This document shows, in pieces, positions 25,374 to 33,981 of a stretch of 64,000 nt of DNA (its first letter is position 1; each line of letters opens with the position of its first letter). The position numbers and the translations under genes were made by a program. Under the pieces are notes generated by a model. That model saw only the letters and a list, made by a program, of their open reading frames with translations. It was not told the DNA's origin and searched no databases. Source of the DNA: JBDIAG01 sp963835085 (GTDB lineage: Bacteria; Actinomycetota; Actinomycetes; Actinomycetales; CAWJMD01); NCBI GenBank assembly GCA_963835085.1, contig CAWIED010000001.1, positions 3,534,001 through 3,598,000 on the forward strand, given 5' to 3'.

Positions 25374-26861
25374 CTAGCGGAGGTACCGGGCCACGCGCTG
25401 GGCCACCAGCTCCCCGCTGATCAGCACCATGGGTACACCCACTCCGGGCACAGTGCCCGAGCCGGCGAAGAACAGTCCCGGAACGTGCCGCTCGGCGTTA
25501 GGCGGGCGGAAGGGCCCGGTCTGGCCGAAGTTGTGGGCCAGCGCGAAGGGCGTCCCGTGCTTGAGGCCTTGGCGCTGCCAGTCGAGCGGGGTGACGAGCG
25601 TGTCGGTGACGACGTCACCCGGGTAGCCGTTGTCGTGAAGAAAGCCCGAAAACCGTTCGCGCATCGGCCCTTTGGCCTCGTCCCAGTCGATCTGGCCGCC
25701 GCGCCCGGCCAGGTTGGGCACCGGTTCCAGCACGTAGAGGCAGGCGCCTGACGGCACCGCCATCGCCGGATCCGACCGGCTCGGCACGCAGACGAACCTC
25801 GACGGGTCCGGCATCATCACCTGGTCGTCGATCAATGCCGTGAAGGCACCGGCCCAGTCACGACCGAAGTGAATGTTGTGGTGCGCGATCGGCTCGGGCG
25901 CAGGGTCGCGCGTGCCCACGTGCCACACCACGCACGACGGTGAATACCGGCCGTGGCGAACGGCTTTCGGCGGCCGCACGCCGCTGAGCAGCTCGTCGTA
26001 GGCTACCGGCAGATCGGGCGTCAGCACCACCGCATCGGCCGACAGCCTGCGCCCGTCCTCGGTCTCCACACCCGCCGCGAAGCCGTCGGCTCGGCGCAGC
26101 AGGCGCCGCACCGACGTGCTGTAGTGAAACTGCACCCCGGCCCGCTCGGCCACCGCCGCGAGCGCCAGGGGGACGGCGTACATCCCGCCAGGCGCGGTCC
26201 AGACCCCCTGAACACAGTCCATGTAGGTGATCACCGCGTAGATCGCGAGCGCGTCCTCGGGGGACAGCCCGGCATACATCGCCTGGAACGAGAACAACCG
26301 GTGTAGCCGCTCATCCGCGAACCGCCTGCGCACCAGCGGACCCAGCCTGCCGAAGGCTCCCAGCCGCACGAGGCCGATCAGGGCGGCGGGATGTCTCAGC
26401 AGATCGCCGACATGGTCGAAGTTGGCCTCGATGAAGTGCGGCAGCTCCAACTCGTAGAGCCGCTGCAGCCAGCGCACGAACTCCGTGAAGGCGGCCGCGT
26501 CGGCAGGCCCGCACGTGCTCCGGATCTCCTCGGCCATGGCCTCCTGACCGGCCCGGACGAAGATCTCACTGCCGTCGGCGAACACTCCGCGGTAAGCGGG
26601 GTCGAGCCTGGTGAGCGGCAGCACCTCGGCGAGCTCGACGCCGACCGCTCCCACAACGCGCGCCAGCAGATCGGGCATCGTCAGCACCGTGGGGCCGGTA
26701 TCGAAGCTGAAGCCGTCGGCGTGCAACCGTCCGGCTCGCCCGCCCGGGCCTGCTTCCCGCTCCACCACGGTGACGTCGTAGCCACGTCCGGCGAGGTGGC
26801 AGGCCGCCGAGAGGCCGGCCAAGCCGGCCCCTACGACGAGAACCGTCACACCACCCGCCAC
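25374..26861 (-). CDS. crtI: Phytoene desaturase (CrtI-type)
   Basis: A 495-residue FAD enzyme that introduces double bases of conjugation into phytoene to form lycopene. The N-terminal Rossmann motif VLVVGAGLAGLSAACHLAGRG is followed by VVEREAGPGGRAGRL and DTGPTVLTMPDLL. The C terminus has the bacterial-type phytoene dehydrogenase signature region GLFFAGSGTVPGVGVPMVLISGE. The start could be ATG at 26861 (16-base overlap with crtE) or GTG at 26849 (GTGA overlap). Last gene of idi-crtE-crtI. Confidence 0.92.
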   Translation of the reverse strand: MAGGVTVLVVGAGLAGLSAACHLAGRGYDVTVVEREAGPGGRAGRLHADGFSFDTGPTVLTMPDLLARVVGAVGVELAEVLPLTRLDPAYRGVFADGSEIFVRAGQEAMAEEIRSTCGPADAAAFTEFVRWLQRLYELELPHFIEANFDHVGDLLRHPAALIGLVRLGAFGRLGPLVRRRFADERLHRLFSFQAMYAGLSPEDALAIYAVITYMDCVQGVWTAPGGMYAVPLALAAVAERAGVQFHYSTSVRRLLRRADGFAAGVETEDGRRLSADAVVLTPDLPVAYDELLSGVRPPKAVRHGRYSPSCVVWHVGTRDPAPEPIAHHNIHFGRDWAGAFTALIDDQVMMPDPSRFVCVPSRSDPAMAVPSGACLYVLEPVPNLAGRGGQIDWDEAKGPMRERFSGFLHDNGYPGDVVTDTLVTPLDWQRQGLKHGTPFALAHNFGQTGPFRPPNAERHVPGLFFAGSGTVPGVGVPMVLISGELVAQRVARYLR

Positions 26862-27898
26862 GCGACGAGGTTCGCGAGGCTGCGCAGCCCGGCGGCGCCG
26901 TCGGGGTCGAGGACGGGCGAATCGAGCAGTGCGATCGCCTGGGCCACGAGCTCGACCACCAGCGCCTCGGCACGTTCCTTGACGCCGATCTCTTCCAGGG
27001 CGTGCGTCAGGGTCGCGATCTCCTCAGCGCGCAGGCCGCCACCTACCCGGGCCAGCTGGCGGTGCAGGCTGGGCGTGGCCGCCCGCTCCGCGAGCGCGAG
27101 CAGCACCGTGGCCTTGCCCTGGCTCAGGTCGTCGCCTACTGGTTTGCCGGTCTCCTCCGCGGTACCCCAGACACCGAGCAGATCGTCGCGCAGGGCGAAG
27201 GCCTCGCCCAGCAACACCCCCACCTCGGTGAGGACGTCGAGCACGGCCGGCCCGCCGCCCCCGGCCAGCGCCCCCAGCCGCAGCGGACGGGCGATCGTGT
27301 AGCCGCCCGACTTGGCCCTGGCCACCGAGCGCGCATGGTCGAGATCGCGGTCGCGGTCGGCAGCACCAGTGAGATCGCGGGCCTGACCGGCCACCAGCTC
27401 TACCGACATCGCCCGCCATTCGCGACGCATCGCCTCGGGCAGCTGCCCCACGAGCACGCCGACCTCCGAATGGCCCAGGTCGCCGACCAGCACAGCCATC
27501 GCGTCGCCGAAGTCGTGGGAATCACCCGACCACCGGCCGGCGGAATGCCTGGCCGCCAGCACTGCTCGGACCGTTGGCGCGCCCCGGCGCACCTCGGAGT
27601 CGTCCATCACGTCGTCGTGGATCAGCGCAAAGGCGTGCAGCAACTCGAGCGCCGTACCGGCGAGGATCATCTCCTGATGACCGCGGATCTCGGCGGCTCC
27701 CCCGGCACAGACCCAACCCCAATGACACATCTGCGGACGGAATCGTTTGCCGCCCGAAGTCAGGGTGTCACCCCATAGATCGACGAGGTCGTCACAAGGC
27801 AGCTCGCCGCCCTCGGGCCACAGCCCGGCCAGTTCCACGAGGGACTGCCGGAGCCGGTCGTCGATGCGGGCAAGCGTGTCGCGCACGTCAGCACTCAC
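26846..27898 (-). CDS. crtE: Geranylgeranyl diphosphate synthase (polyprenyl synthetase)
   Basis: Condenses isopentenyl diphosphate with allylic diphosphates, here presumably to the C20 GGPP used for phytoene. The 350-residue product has the GGKRFRP motif, the first Asp-rich motif DDVMDD near residues 95-100, and the second, FALRDDLLGVWG. The chain-length-determining residues before the first motif are LLHAFALIHDD. GTG at 27898 is chosen because it overlaps the idi stop (GTGA); an ATG at 27915 is an alternative. A much longer upstream frame is antisense-like. Confidence 0.9.
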   Translation of the reverse strand: MSADVRDTLARIDDRLRQSLVELAGLWPEGGELPCDDLVDLWGDTLTSGGKRFRPQMCHWGWVCAGGAAEIRGHQEMILAGTALELLHAFALIHDDVMDDSEVRRGAPTVRAVLAARHSAGRWSGDSHDFGDAMAVLVGDLGHSEVGVLVGQLPEAMRREWRAMSVELVAGQARDLTGAADRDRDLDHARSVARAKSGGYTIARPLRLGALAGGGGPAVLDVLTEVGVLLGEAFALRDDLLGVWGTAEETGKPVGDDLSQGKATVLLALAERAATPSLHRQLARVGGGLRAEEIATLTHALEEIGVKERAEALVVELVAQAIALLDSPVLDPDGAAGLRSLANLVAWRVV

Positions 27899-28464
27899 GG
27901 TAGCTCTCCGTTCCATGGATCCCCGAGCGCCATTTCGGTCACTTGCGAAACCGACCACGGACTGAGCAGATGCGGCGTTTTCGCAGCCACGTCCACAAGG
28001 TCGGCCCACTCGACCCAAGTGTGCTCCATGACCTCCTCCGGGGCAGGCCGAACCTCTGCCCGAGGCAGCCGACCGACGAAGACGGGGCACACCTCGTTCT
28101 CCACGATGCCGCTCGCATCGACGGCGCGATACCGGAAATGCGGCAGCACCGGTCGCACGTCGGTCGGCACGCCGCCGAGCTCCTGTCCGACCCTGCGCTG
28201 GATGGCCGCCACCAGGTCTTCGCCGGGCGCGGGGTGCCCGCAGCAGGAGTTCGTCCACACCCCCGGCCAGGTAAGCTTGCCCAGCGCGCGGCGGGTCAAC
28301 AGCACCGCCCCGGTCTCGTCGTACAGGTGCACCGAGAAGGCGAGGTGCAGCGGGGTGTCGGTGGTGTGCACGGCAAGCCGGGGATACATCCCGATCGGCG
28401 TGGCCTGCTCGTCAAGGAGCACCACGTTGTCCGCAAGGTTGGTGTCGTCCGCCGGATTGGTCAT
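27895..28464 (-). CDS. idi: Isopentenyl-diphosphate delta-isomerase, type I
   Basis: Interconverts IPP and DMAPP, providing the starter unit for prenyl synthesis. The 189-residue Nudix-fold protein has the catalytic Cys motif TNSCCGHPAPGED and the Glu-bearing EHTWVEWADL motif. VNSxW-like strand KLTWPGVWTNS also fits. It is first in idi-crtE-crtI, each gene overlapping the next. The start ATG is two bases from an AGGGCCTGTCC motif identical to the end of the IS element at 38 kb. Confidence 0.95.
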   Translation of the reverse strand: MTNPADDTNLADNVVLLDEQATPIGMYPRLAVHTTDTPLHLAFSVHLYDETGAVLLTRRALGKLTWPGVWTNSCCGHPAPGEDLVAAIQRRVGQELGGVPTDVRPVLPHFRYRAVDASGIVENEVCPVFVGRLPRAEVRPAPEEVMEHTWVEWADLVDVAAKTPHLLSPWSVSQVTEMALGDPWNGELP

Positions 28465-28465
28465 A

Positions 28466-28476
28466 AGGGCCTGTCC
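28466..28476 (+). repeat. IS-end-like 11-base match upstream of idi
   Basis: AGGGCCTGTCC is identical to the outer 11 bases of the terminal inverted repeat of the IS element at 38087-39053. No second end or transposase is found nearby. It could be the relic of an excised or decayed element, or chance. Confidence 0.35.
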
Positions 28477-28580
28477 CGAGTCTGCTGTCTGGTTCGGTCG
28501 AGCCTAGTGCCGCTTCTGAACCTGTCGCGGTGGAGCTAGGGAAAGCTGAGGGTGGACAACTGTGGCAATGCTCGCGACCT

Positions 28581-28594
28581 CAGAATATATTCTG
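28581..28594. promoter_or_regulatory. Perfect 14-bp palindrome upstream of antitoxin-like gene
   Basis: CAGAATATATTCTG is an exact palindrome ending 16 bases before the ATG of the Phd-like gene. It contains TATATT, which could serve as a -10 element, so bound antitoxin would block the promoter. Such autoregulatory operators are usual for toxin-antitoxin operons. Confidence 0.7.
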
Positions 28595-28610
28595 AAGTGG
28601 AAGGTCAGCC

Positions 28611-29063
28611 ATGGACACCACCACCCCATCGCGAACGTTCCCGTCCTCCGAGCTCAGTCGACACAGTGCACGCGTATTCGCCGCGGCGGAGGACCATCCC
28701 GTAGATGTGACGCGTCGCGACGGCGAGGATCTCGTTCTCATGTCCAAGCGGGAAGCGGACGCTCGCGAACAGCTCCTTCACTTGGCGGCGCAGCTTATCG
28801 CGGTCACAACGGACGACCGGGGAACGCTCTCCGATCGGATGGCGAACGCCTTTCCCTGGATGCTTGCGCTGAATGATGACGACCGAGCGCTGTGCGCGCA
28901 CGATCTTGTCGACGCGGCCCGCGCCTCGTTCGCGACGGAGCAGGCCCACCTGGCGGCAGCTGAAATGACCTCATGGCGCGAGACCGCTGCGGCGATCGCC
29001 GCAGGTCTTGGGGGTGTTCCCGACCCCTGGCTTGACGAGAATATTCGCGTGGAACGCCCGTAA
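28611..29063 (+). CDS. Phd/YefM-family antitoxin-like protein
   Basis: A 150-residue protein. The N-terminal ~65 residues resemble Phd/YefM DNA-binding antitoxins: SSELSRHSARVFAAAE, then PVDVTRRDGEDLVLMSKREA. The C-terminal half is acidic and helical (LNDDDRALCAHDLVDAARASF), which in such proteins wraps the toxin. It is longer than standard Phd proteins. The next gene starts two bases after its stop. A perfect palindrome precedes it. Likely represses its own operon. Confidence 0.75.
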   Translation: MDTTTPSRTFPSSELSRHSARVFAAAEDHPVDVTRRDGEDLVLMSKREADAREQLLHLAAQLIAVTTDDRGTLSDRMANAFPWMLALNDDDRALCAHDLVDAARASFATEQAHLAAAEMTSWRETAAAIAAGLGGVPDPWLDENIRVERP

Positions 29064-29065
29064 CG

Positions 29066-29275
29066 GTGGCGAAGAACCTCAATCCGCTCCAGACCACTCC
29101 GACGAACTATCGGCTAAGAGGCAAGCTCAGCAACGTCAGCCGTGGGCAGGTATCGCACGAGCGATGGCAGGACAAGCCAACGGCGCAGGGCGATGCGCGT
29201 ATCTGGTTCTACGTCGAAGGCCAGGTCGTATTTCTCGAACAAGTGCCCACGCACCATCCGAATGCGACGAAGTAG
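29066..29275 (+). CDS. Small toxin-like protein paired with Phd-like antitoxin
   Basis: A 69-residue basic protein with GTG start two bases after the antitoxin stop. The C-terminal half (ARIWFYVEGQVVFLEQV then THHPNATK) resembles the last strands of RelE/ParE-fold toxins, but the molecule is shorter than usual for that fold. I do not see a catalytic residue set that would name the target. The function as a toxin rests mainly on gene order. Confidence 0.55.
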   Translation: MAKNLNPLQTTPTNYRLRGKLSNVSRGQVSHERWQDKPTAQGDARIWFYVEGQVVFLEQVPTHHPNATK

Positions 29276-29292
29276 GAAAGTAGCCGGACCCT

Positions 29293-30240
29293 TCAGTTGT
29301 TCTCCGCCAGACCCGAGCGCCAGTCGTGGCCCCTGACATCGGCCGCCGCACTGAGCACGTCGGCGAGCAGCTCTTCATCGATCGGAGTGCTGGCGGCCTC
29401 GATCGCCGCCTGCAGATGGTGCGGGCTGCGGGTGCCCACTACCGTCGTGGCGCCGCCACCGCGCTGGATGGCGTACTGGTTGGCCAGGAAGGCGACGTCG
29501 ACCCCACGCTCGGCGCACAGCCGCACCACCCGCCGGGATGCCTCCTTGATCGCGTCGGTGGCCGGGTGCCAGTCCCAACTACGGGGACCGCTGGGCGTCA
29601 ACAGGCCGAGCACGACGGCAGCCGCGTTGCAGACGCCGACCCCGCGCTCGTCGGCCAGCGGCAGCAACTCGCTCTGCAGGCAGCCGTCGAGCAGGGTGCC
29701 GTGGGAGTAGCTGAGCACCACGTCGGCCTCGGTCTCCGCGATCACCCGGCGCAACGTGGCCACGGGGTAGCCGCTGGCTCCGATGAACCGGCACTTGCCT
29801 TCTGCCCGAAGGCGTTCGAGCTCGGCGAACGAGTCGTGCAGCACGGGATCGAGGGGCACGAACTCGATGTCGTGCACGAGGAAGACGTCTACATAGTCGG
29901 TGCGCAGCAGCCGCAGGCTCTGCTCCAGGCTGGCCCGCAGCCTGGCCGGGGAGAAGTCGAAGTCGTCGTCCCCGAACCGGCCCGCCTTGGTCATCACCGC
30001 CACCTCGTGCCGGCGCCCGGCCAGCGCCCGACCCAGCCGGTCTTCGGCCTTGCCGGCGCCGTAGTAGACCGAGGAGTCGAAAAGGGTGACGCCCGCGTCC
30101 AGCGCCTGGTGCACGGTGGCGATTCCAGCTTCGAGGTCGACCTCGCCGAAGAGACCGCCCAGCGGCGCGGTGCCCAGCGACACCGTGGACACCTGCAAGC
30201 CGGTGCGGCCCAGCCCGCGGTACTGCATCAGCTCTGGCAC
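29293..30240 (-). CDS. Aldo/keto reductase (sugar dehydrogenase type)
   Basis: A 315-residue TIM-barrel NAD(P)-dependent oxidoreductase. The catalytic set is visible: Asp in LFDSSVYYGAGKAE, Tyr in the same segment, Lys in VMTKAGRFG and His in FLVHDIEFV. The layout resembles L-fucose/D-threo-aldose 1-dehydrogenases. The start overlaps the stop of the Gfo/Idh/MocA gene by 13 bases, so the two are probably co-translated in a sugar-oxidation step. Confidence 0.88.
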   Translation of the reverse strand: MPELMQYRGLGRTGLQVSTVSLGTAPLGGLFGEVDLEAGIATVHQALDAGVTLFDSSVYYGAGKAEDRLGRALAGRRHEVAVMTKAGRFGDDDFDFSPARLRASLEQSLRLLRTDYVDVFLVHDIEFVPLDPVLHDSFAELERLRAEGKCRFIGASGYPVATLRRVIAETEADVVLSYSHGTLLDGCLQSELLPLADERGVGVCNAAAVVLGLLTPSGPRSWDWHPATDAIKEASRRVVRLCAERGVDVAFLANQYAIQRGGGATTVVGTRSPHHLQAAIEAASTPIDEELLADVLSAAADVRGHDWRSGLAENN

Positions 30241-31259
30241 CCGGACGACTGCACCTCACGGTCAAGGGCGCTCGGACGAGCCGGCAGACCTGCGGCGGCG
30301 TAGACGGCCTCGATCGCAGCCGCCTGCTCGCTCGCGTCGTCATAGGGCAGCGGCACCCCATCGCGCACGGCAGCGGCGAAGCTCTCCAGCTGATACACGT
30401 ACGACGACCGGGTGCCGTGATGCTCCTCGTGTTCGGTGCCGTCGGAGTCCGTCCAGAGCAAGGCGTCGTCCACATGGGGTAGCGGAAAGTTCGGCAGGTG
30501 GATCCGTCCCCGGCTGCCCACGACCGTCAGCGAGAAGTCGCGCACATCGGCATCCATCGACCCGCCGATGTCAGCGGTCGCGCCACTCGGGTAGGCCAGC
30601 CGGGCCGAGACGCGAGAGTCCACGCGCGGGTCGGCCGAGGATCCCGTGGCCTGTGCCGAGACGACCGTGGGCTCCCCGCCGGCGAACCGCCCGAGCTGGC
30701 GGGCGCAGTGCAGGGCGTAGCAGCCCACGTCCATGAGCGCGCCGCCGGCCAGGTCGAACGACCAGCGTGGGTCGTCGTCAGCTGGCGCGGGCATGTCCAT
30801 GGGGGCCCTCACGTGTCGCAGATCTCCGATAACACCTGATCCAACCAGTTCGATCAGGCGGCTGAAGTTGGGATGAAACGGGTAGTGAAAGGCTTCGACA
30901 ACGACCCGCTGGGCCGACCGGCCCGCAGCCACGACCACGCCCGCATCGCGCGCGGTGGACTCGAACGGCTTCTCGCTCAACACGTGCTTGCCCGCCTCGA
31001 TCGCGCGCAGATTCCACAGCCCGTGCAGCGAGTTGGGCAACGGGTTGTAGATCGCCTCTACCTCGGGATCGGCGAGCACCGCCTCGTAGCTGTCGAGCAC
31101 TCGCTCCACGCCGTGGTCGTCGGCCCACTGCTGGGCACGATCGCGGTTGCGGGCGGCGACCGCGACCAGACGATGACCGGTGACCGCCGCCGGGCTGACC
31201 AGGCTCAATTCCCCGATCCGGGAAGCGCCGAGAATGCCGATTCGCAAGGGTTCTGCCAT
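30228..31259 (-). CDS. Gfo/Idh/MocA-family oxidoreductase
   Basis: A 343-residue NAD(P)-dependent dehydrogenase. The N-terminal Rossmann fold carries GILGASRIGE. The catalytic signature EKPF occurs in KHVLSEKPFE near residue 95, and the C-terminal domain includes GGALMDVGCYALH with the usual conserved His. Family members oxidise sugars, inositols or related cyclic polyols. It is upstream of and overlapping an aldo/keto reductase, suggesting a shared carbohydrate substrate. Confidence 0.9.
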   Translation of the reverse strand: MAEPLRIGILGASRIGELSLVSPAAVTGHRLVAVAARNRDRAQQWADDHGVERVLDSYEAVLADPEVEAIYNPLPNSLHGLWNLRAIEAGKHVLSEKPFESTARDAGVVVAAGRSAQRVVVEAFHYPFHPNFSRLIELVGSGVIGDLRHVRAPMDMPAPADDDPRWSFDLAGGALMDVGCYALHCARQLGRFAGGEPTVVSAQATGSSADPRVDSRVSARLAYPSGATADIGGSMDADVRDFSLTVVGSRGRIHLPNFPLPHVDDALLWTDSDGTEHEEHHGTRSSYVYQLESFAAAVRDGVPLPYDDASEQAAAIEAVYAAAGLPARPSALDREVQSSGCQS

Positions 31260-31372
31260 GACCGCAGATTATCCCGTCAGTGTCGGGCAGGCATGAGCCC
31301 GGGCGAAAGGCGGCCGAGAGCACCGCGCTCGCTCCGCTGGCTGCGCCCTCGGGTCTCCTAGACACTGGACGG

Positions 31373-32167
31373 GTGCCCGAAGGTGACAGCGTGCGACGGA
31401 CCGCGCGACGCCTCGACGCAGCCCTGGCCGGCTCTGTGCTGGTGCGGGCCGAGTTGCGTTGGCCGTCGTTGGGCGGCGTCGACCTTCGCGATCGGCAGGT
31501 GCTGCACACGGCCTCCGTCGGCAAGCACCTGCTGACCCGGTTGGGGGCTACCGCGTCGAGGCCGGCGCTCACCCTGCACTCCCACCTTCGCATGGACGGG
31601 TCGTGGCGCACCTGGCGCAGCGGTGCGCACACTCCCGCCGGGCCACGCAGCGCCGTGCGCGCCGTGCTGGCGAATGCCGACTGGGTGGCGGTGGGGTTGC
31701 AGCTGGGAATGCTCGACCTGGTGCCGACGTCGGCCGAACACCAGCTGGTCGGCCATCTCGGCCCCGACGTCCTGGGCACCGGCTGGGACCCCGACGAGGC
31801 CATGCGCCGGCTGGCGAGCGAACCTGCGCGCAACGTGGGGGCAGCGCTGCTCGACCAGCGCCTACTTGCCGGCCTGGGCACCTACTGGGTGTCGGAGAGC
31901 CTTTTCCTGCAAGGGATTTCGCCCCGGTCGACGGTTGCCCAGGCCGACGGCCTGAGTCGGCTCGTGGCCCGCTTGCCTCTCCTGCTCGGTGCAGAACGCC
32001 GCCCGGAGCCGGCCGTCTACGGACGGGCGGCCAAGGGTTGCCGCCGGTGCGGTACTCCCGTCCGGACGATCTCCGTGGGCGTGGCGCCCCAGGCGCGTGT
32101 GCTGCACTACTGCCCGCGGTGCCAGGCGGATCGACCGGGCTCCGAGCTCAGTCGGGACGACGGCTGA
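31373..32167 (+). CDS. nei: Fpg/Nei-family DNA glycosylase/AP lyase (endonuclease VIII-like)
   Basis: Base-excision repair enzyme removing oxidised pyrimidines and cutting AP sites. After GTG at 31373 the sequence reads MPEGDSVRRTA, giving the catalytic Pro2-Glu3 that forces this start; the upstream open frame would bury it. The 264-residue product ends with a zinc finger (CRRCG...YCPRCQ) used in DNA binding. The H2TH region is around residues 130-190. It resembles mycobacterial Nei2 more than Fpg. Confidence 0.92.
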   Translation: MPEGDSVRRTARRLDAALAGSVLVRAELRWPSLGGVDLRDRQVLHTASVGKHLLTRLGATASRPALTLHSHLRMDGSWRTWRSGAHTPAGPRSAVRAVLANADWVAVGLQLGMLDLVPTSAEHQLVGHLGPDVLGTGWDPDEAMRRLASEPARNVGAALLDQRLLAGLGTYWVSESLFLQGISPRSTVAQADGLSRLVARLPLLLGAERRPEPAVYGRAAKGCRRCGTPVRTISVGVAPQARVLHYCPRCQADRPGSELSRDDG

Positions 32168-32333
32168 TCCGGGGCAGCTGTGACGTGCGGGCCGGCCGGC
32201 GGCTCAGCAGACCCATCATCCGGCGCCGGGGAAGGTCGGCGACGTCGTCATCGAACCCCGTGGCGGCCAGGGTGTCGAGATAGCTCGATTCGTACGGAAA
32301 GACGTTGGAGCGCCAGGGCTGACGAGGGGTCAT
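32148..32333 (-). CDS. Small conserved-looking hypothetical protein
   Basis: A 61-residue frame starting at ATG 32333, with the motif VFPYESSYLDTLAATGFDDDVADLP; the second half is Arg-rich. It overlaps the 3' end of nei by 20 bases in convergent orientation. No domain is recognised. The composition looks coding, and a plausible GAGG ribosome site precedes the start (ACGAGGGGTC on the other strand would read otherwise, so this is weak). Confidence 0.45.
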   Translation of the reverse strand: MTPRQPWRSNVFPYESSYLDTLAATGFDDDVADLPRRRMMGLLSRRPARTSQLPRISRRPD

Positions 32334-32475
32334 GATGCCTCCTGCTGAGGTGTGTGGTCGTCTCAATCAGCACAACGCAGAGCAGGCGTCGATGACACCG
32401 GGCTTCATCACGTTGCCACCAACCACGCCCCGCTCACACACGCGATCCACACCTCGGCGCGGATCTCCAGGCAGG

Positions 32476-33750
32476 TCAGCCGACGAAGGGCAGCACCTCG
32501 AGCCCACCGAGGTAAGGCTGCAGGGCCGCCGGCACCCGCACGGAGCCGTCGGGCAACTGGTGGTTCTCGAGCAGCGCGACGATCCAGCGGGTGGTGGCCA
32601 GAGTGCCGTTGAGGGTAGCCGCGGTCTGGCTCGCACCAGACTCGTCGCGGTAGCGGATCTGCAGCCGGCGGGCTTGGAACGTGGTGCAGTTGGAGGTCGA
32701 CGTCAGCTCGAGATAACGCTGCTGAGAAGGCAGCCACGCCTCGCAGTCGAACTTGCGCGCTGCGGACGAACCGAGGTCGCCGGCAGCCACGTCAATCACC
32801 CGGTAGGGCAGTTCCATTGCCGAGATCATCTCTTCTTCCCAGGCCAGCAGCCGCTGATGTTCGGCCTCAGCGTCGGCGGGGTCGGTGTAGACGAACATCT
32901 CCACCTTGTGGAACTGGTGGACGCGGATGATGCCGCGGGTGTCTTTGCCGTAGGAGCCGGCTTCGCGCCGGTAGCAGGCCGACCAGCCGGCGTAGCGCCG
33001 CGGGCCGTCTGTGAGGTCGATGATCTCGGCACTGTGGTAGCCCGCCAGGGCCACCTCGGAGGTGCCGACGAGGTACAGGTCATCAGCCTCAAGACGGTAG
33101 ACCTCGGCGGCGTGCGCGCCCAGGAAACCGGTGCCCGCCATGATCTCGGGCCGTACCAAAGTGGGTGTGATGACGGGGGTGAACCCGGCAGCGACCGCCT
33201 TGTCCATCGCGAGGTTGAGCAGGGCCAGCTCCAGCCGAGCGCCCACACCGGTGAGGAAGTAGAACCGGGCACCCGACACCTTGGCACCGCGCTGCACGTC
33301 GATGGCACGCAGCCCCTCGCCCAGCTCGAGATGGTCGCGTACGCGCACCCCTTCAGCCTCGAAATCCCGTGGTGTGCCAACCTCTTTCAGCACTGCGAAG
33401 TCTTGCTCGCCGCCCACGGGTACCCCGGGGATCACCACGTTGGGCACGGTGAACAACAACTCGTCGAGGCGGGCCTGGGTGGCGTCCATCTCGGCTTGAG
33501 CGGCCTTGACCCTGCTCGACAGCTGCTTGGTGGCGGCTACGAGGGCCGCCTTCTCCTCGCCCTTGGCGGCGGCCACCTTTTTGCCGGCGTCCTTCTGCTC
33601 CGCACGCAGAGCCTCGAACTCGGCGATCGATGCGCGCCGCGCCGACTCGGCTGCCAGCAATGCGTCGACCACCGCCGGGTCTTCGCCACGGGCGGCCTGG
33701 CTGATGCGGATGCTGTCGGGGTTCTCACGGAGAAGGCGCAGGTCGATCAC
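32476..33750 (-). CDS. serS: Seryl-tRNA synthetase
   Basis: Charges tRNA-Ser with serine. The 424-residue protein has the N-terminal long antiparallel coiled coil (about residues 30-100) that contacts the tRNA long arm. The class II motifs are present: motif 2 YRREAGSYGKDTRG, and motif 3 region TLNGTLATTRWIVALLENHQ. The ATG at 33750 begins MIDLRLLRENPD, the standard SerRS opening. It diverges from the MFS gene; the 231-base gap contains a short tandem repeat. Confidence 0.97.
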   Translation of the reverse strand: MIDLRLLRENPDSIRISQAARGEDPAVVDALLAAESARRASIAEFEALRAEQKDAGKKVAAAKGEEKAALVAATKQLSSRVKAAQAEMDATQARLDELLFTVPNVVIPGVPVGGEQDFAVLKEVGTPRDFEAEGVRVRDHLELGEGLRAIDVQRGAKVSGARFYFLTGVGARLELALLNLAMDKAVAAGFTPVITPTLVRPEIMAGTGFLGAHAAEVYRLEADDLYLVGTSEVALAGYHSAEIIDLTDGPRRYAGWSACYRREAGSYGKDTRGIIRVHQFHKVEMFVYTDPADAEAEHQRLLAWEEEMISAMELPYRVIDVAAGDLGSSAARKFDCEAWLPSQQRYLELTSTSNCTTFQARRLQIRYRDESGASQTAATLNGTLATTRWIVALLENHQLPDGSVRVPAALQPYLGGLEVLPFVG

Positions 33751-33858
33751 CCGGCAAGGCTACCCAGCCTCCCGGGGACGGTTCGAACGACTTGCCACCA
33801 TGCGCGCGGCTGCTACGTTTGATTGGGCATCCGGGATCAGCCGGTCCGGCGGGTCTTA

Positions 33859-33904
33859 TGCATTCCAGCAGGCCTGTGCATTCCAGCAAACGTGTGCCAG
33901 CAAA
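33859..33904 (+). repeat. 18-bp tandem direct repeat upstream of MFS gene
   Basis: TGCATTCCAGCA occurs at 33859-33870 and again at 33877-33888, a period of 18 bases. A third, shortened copy (TGC-CAGCA-AA) begins at about 33895. It lies between serS and the MFS transporter, where repeated regulator sites would be placed. Confidence 0.6.
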
Positions 33905-33981
33905 CTGGTGCCCGCGCCGGGGGCGCGTGTGAATCTTCGAGTCGGGCAGGGGGACGTGTCCTTCGTGCTGCTGGAATAGCT

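Noticed and set aside
27899..28258. A long N-terminal extension of crtE
   Set aside because: It overlaps idi in another phase with Arg-rich nonsense; the GTG overlapping the idi stop is better.
33751..33981. A tRNA gene near serS
   Set aside because: The GGTTCGAA-like bases have no matching acceptor or anticodon stem.
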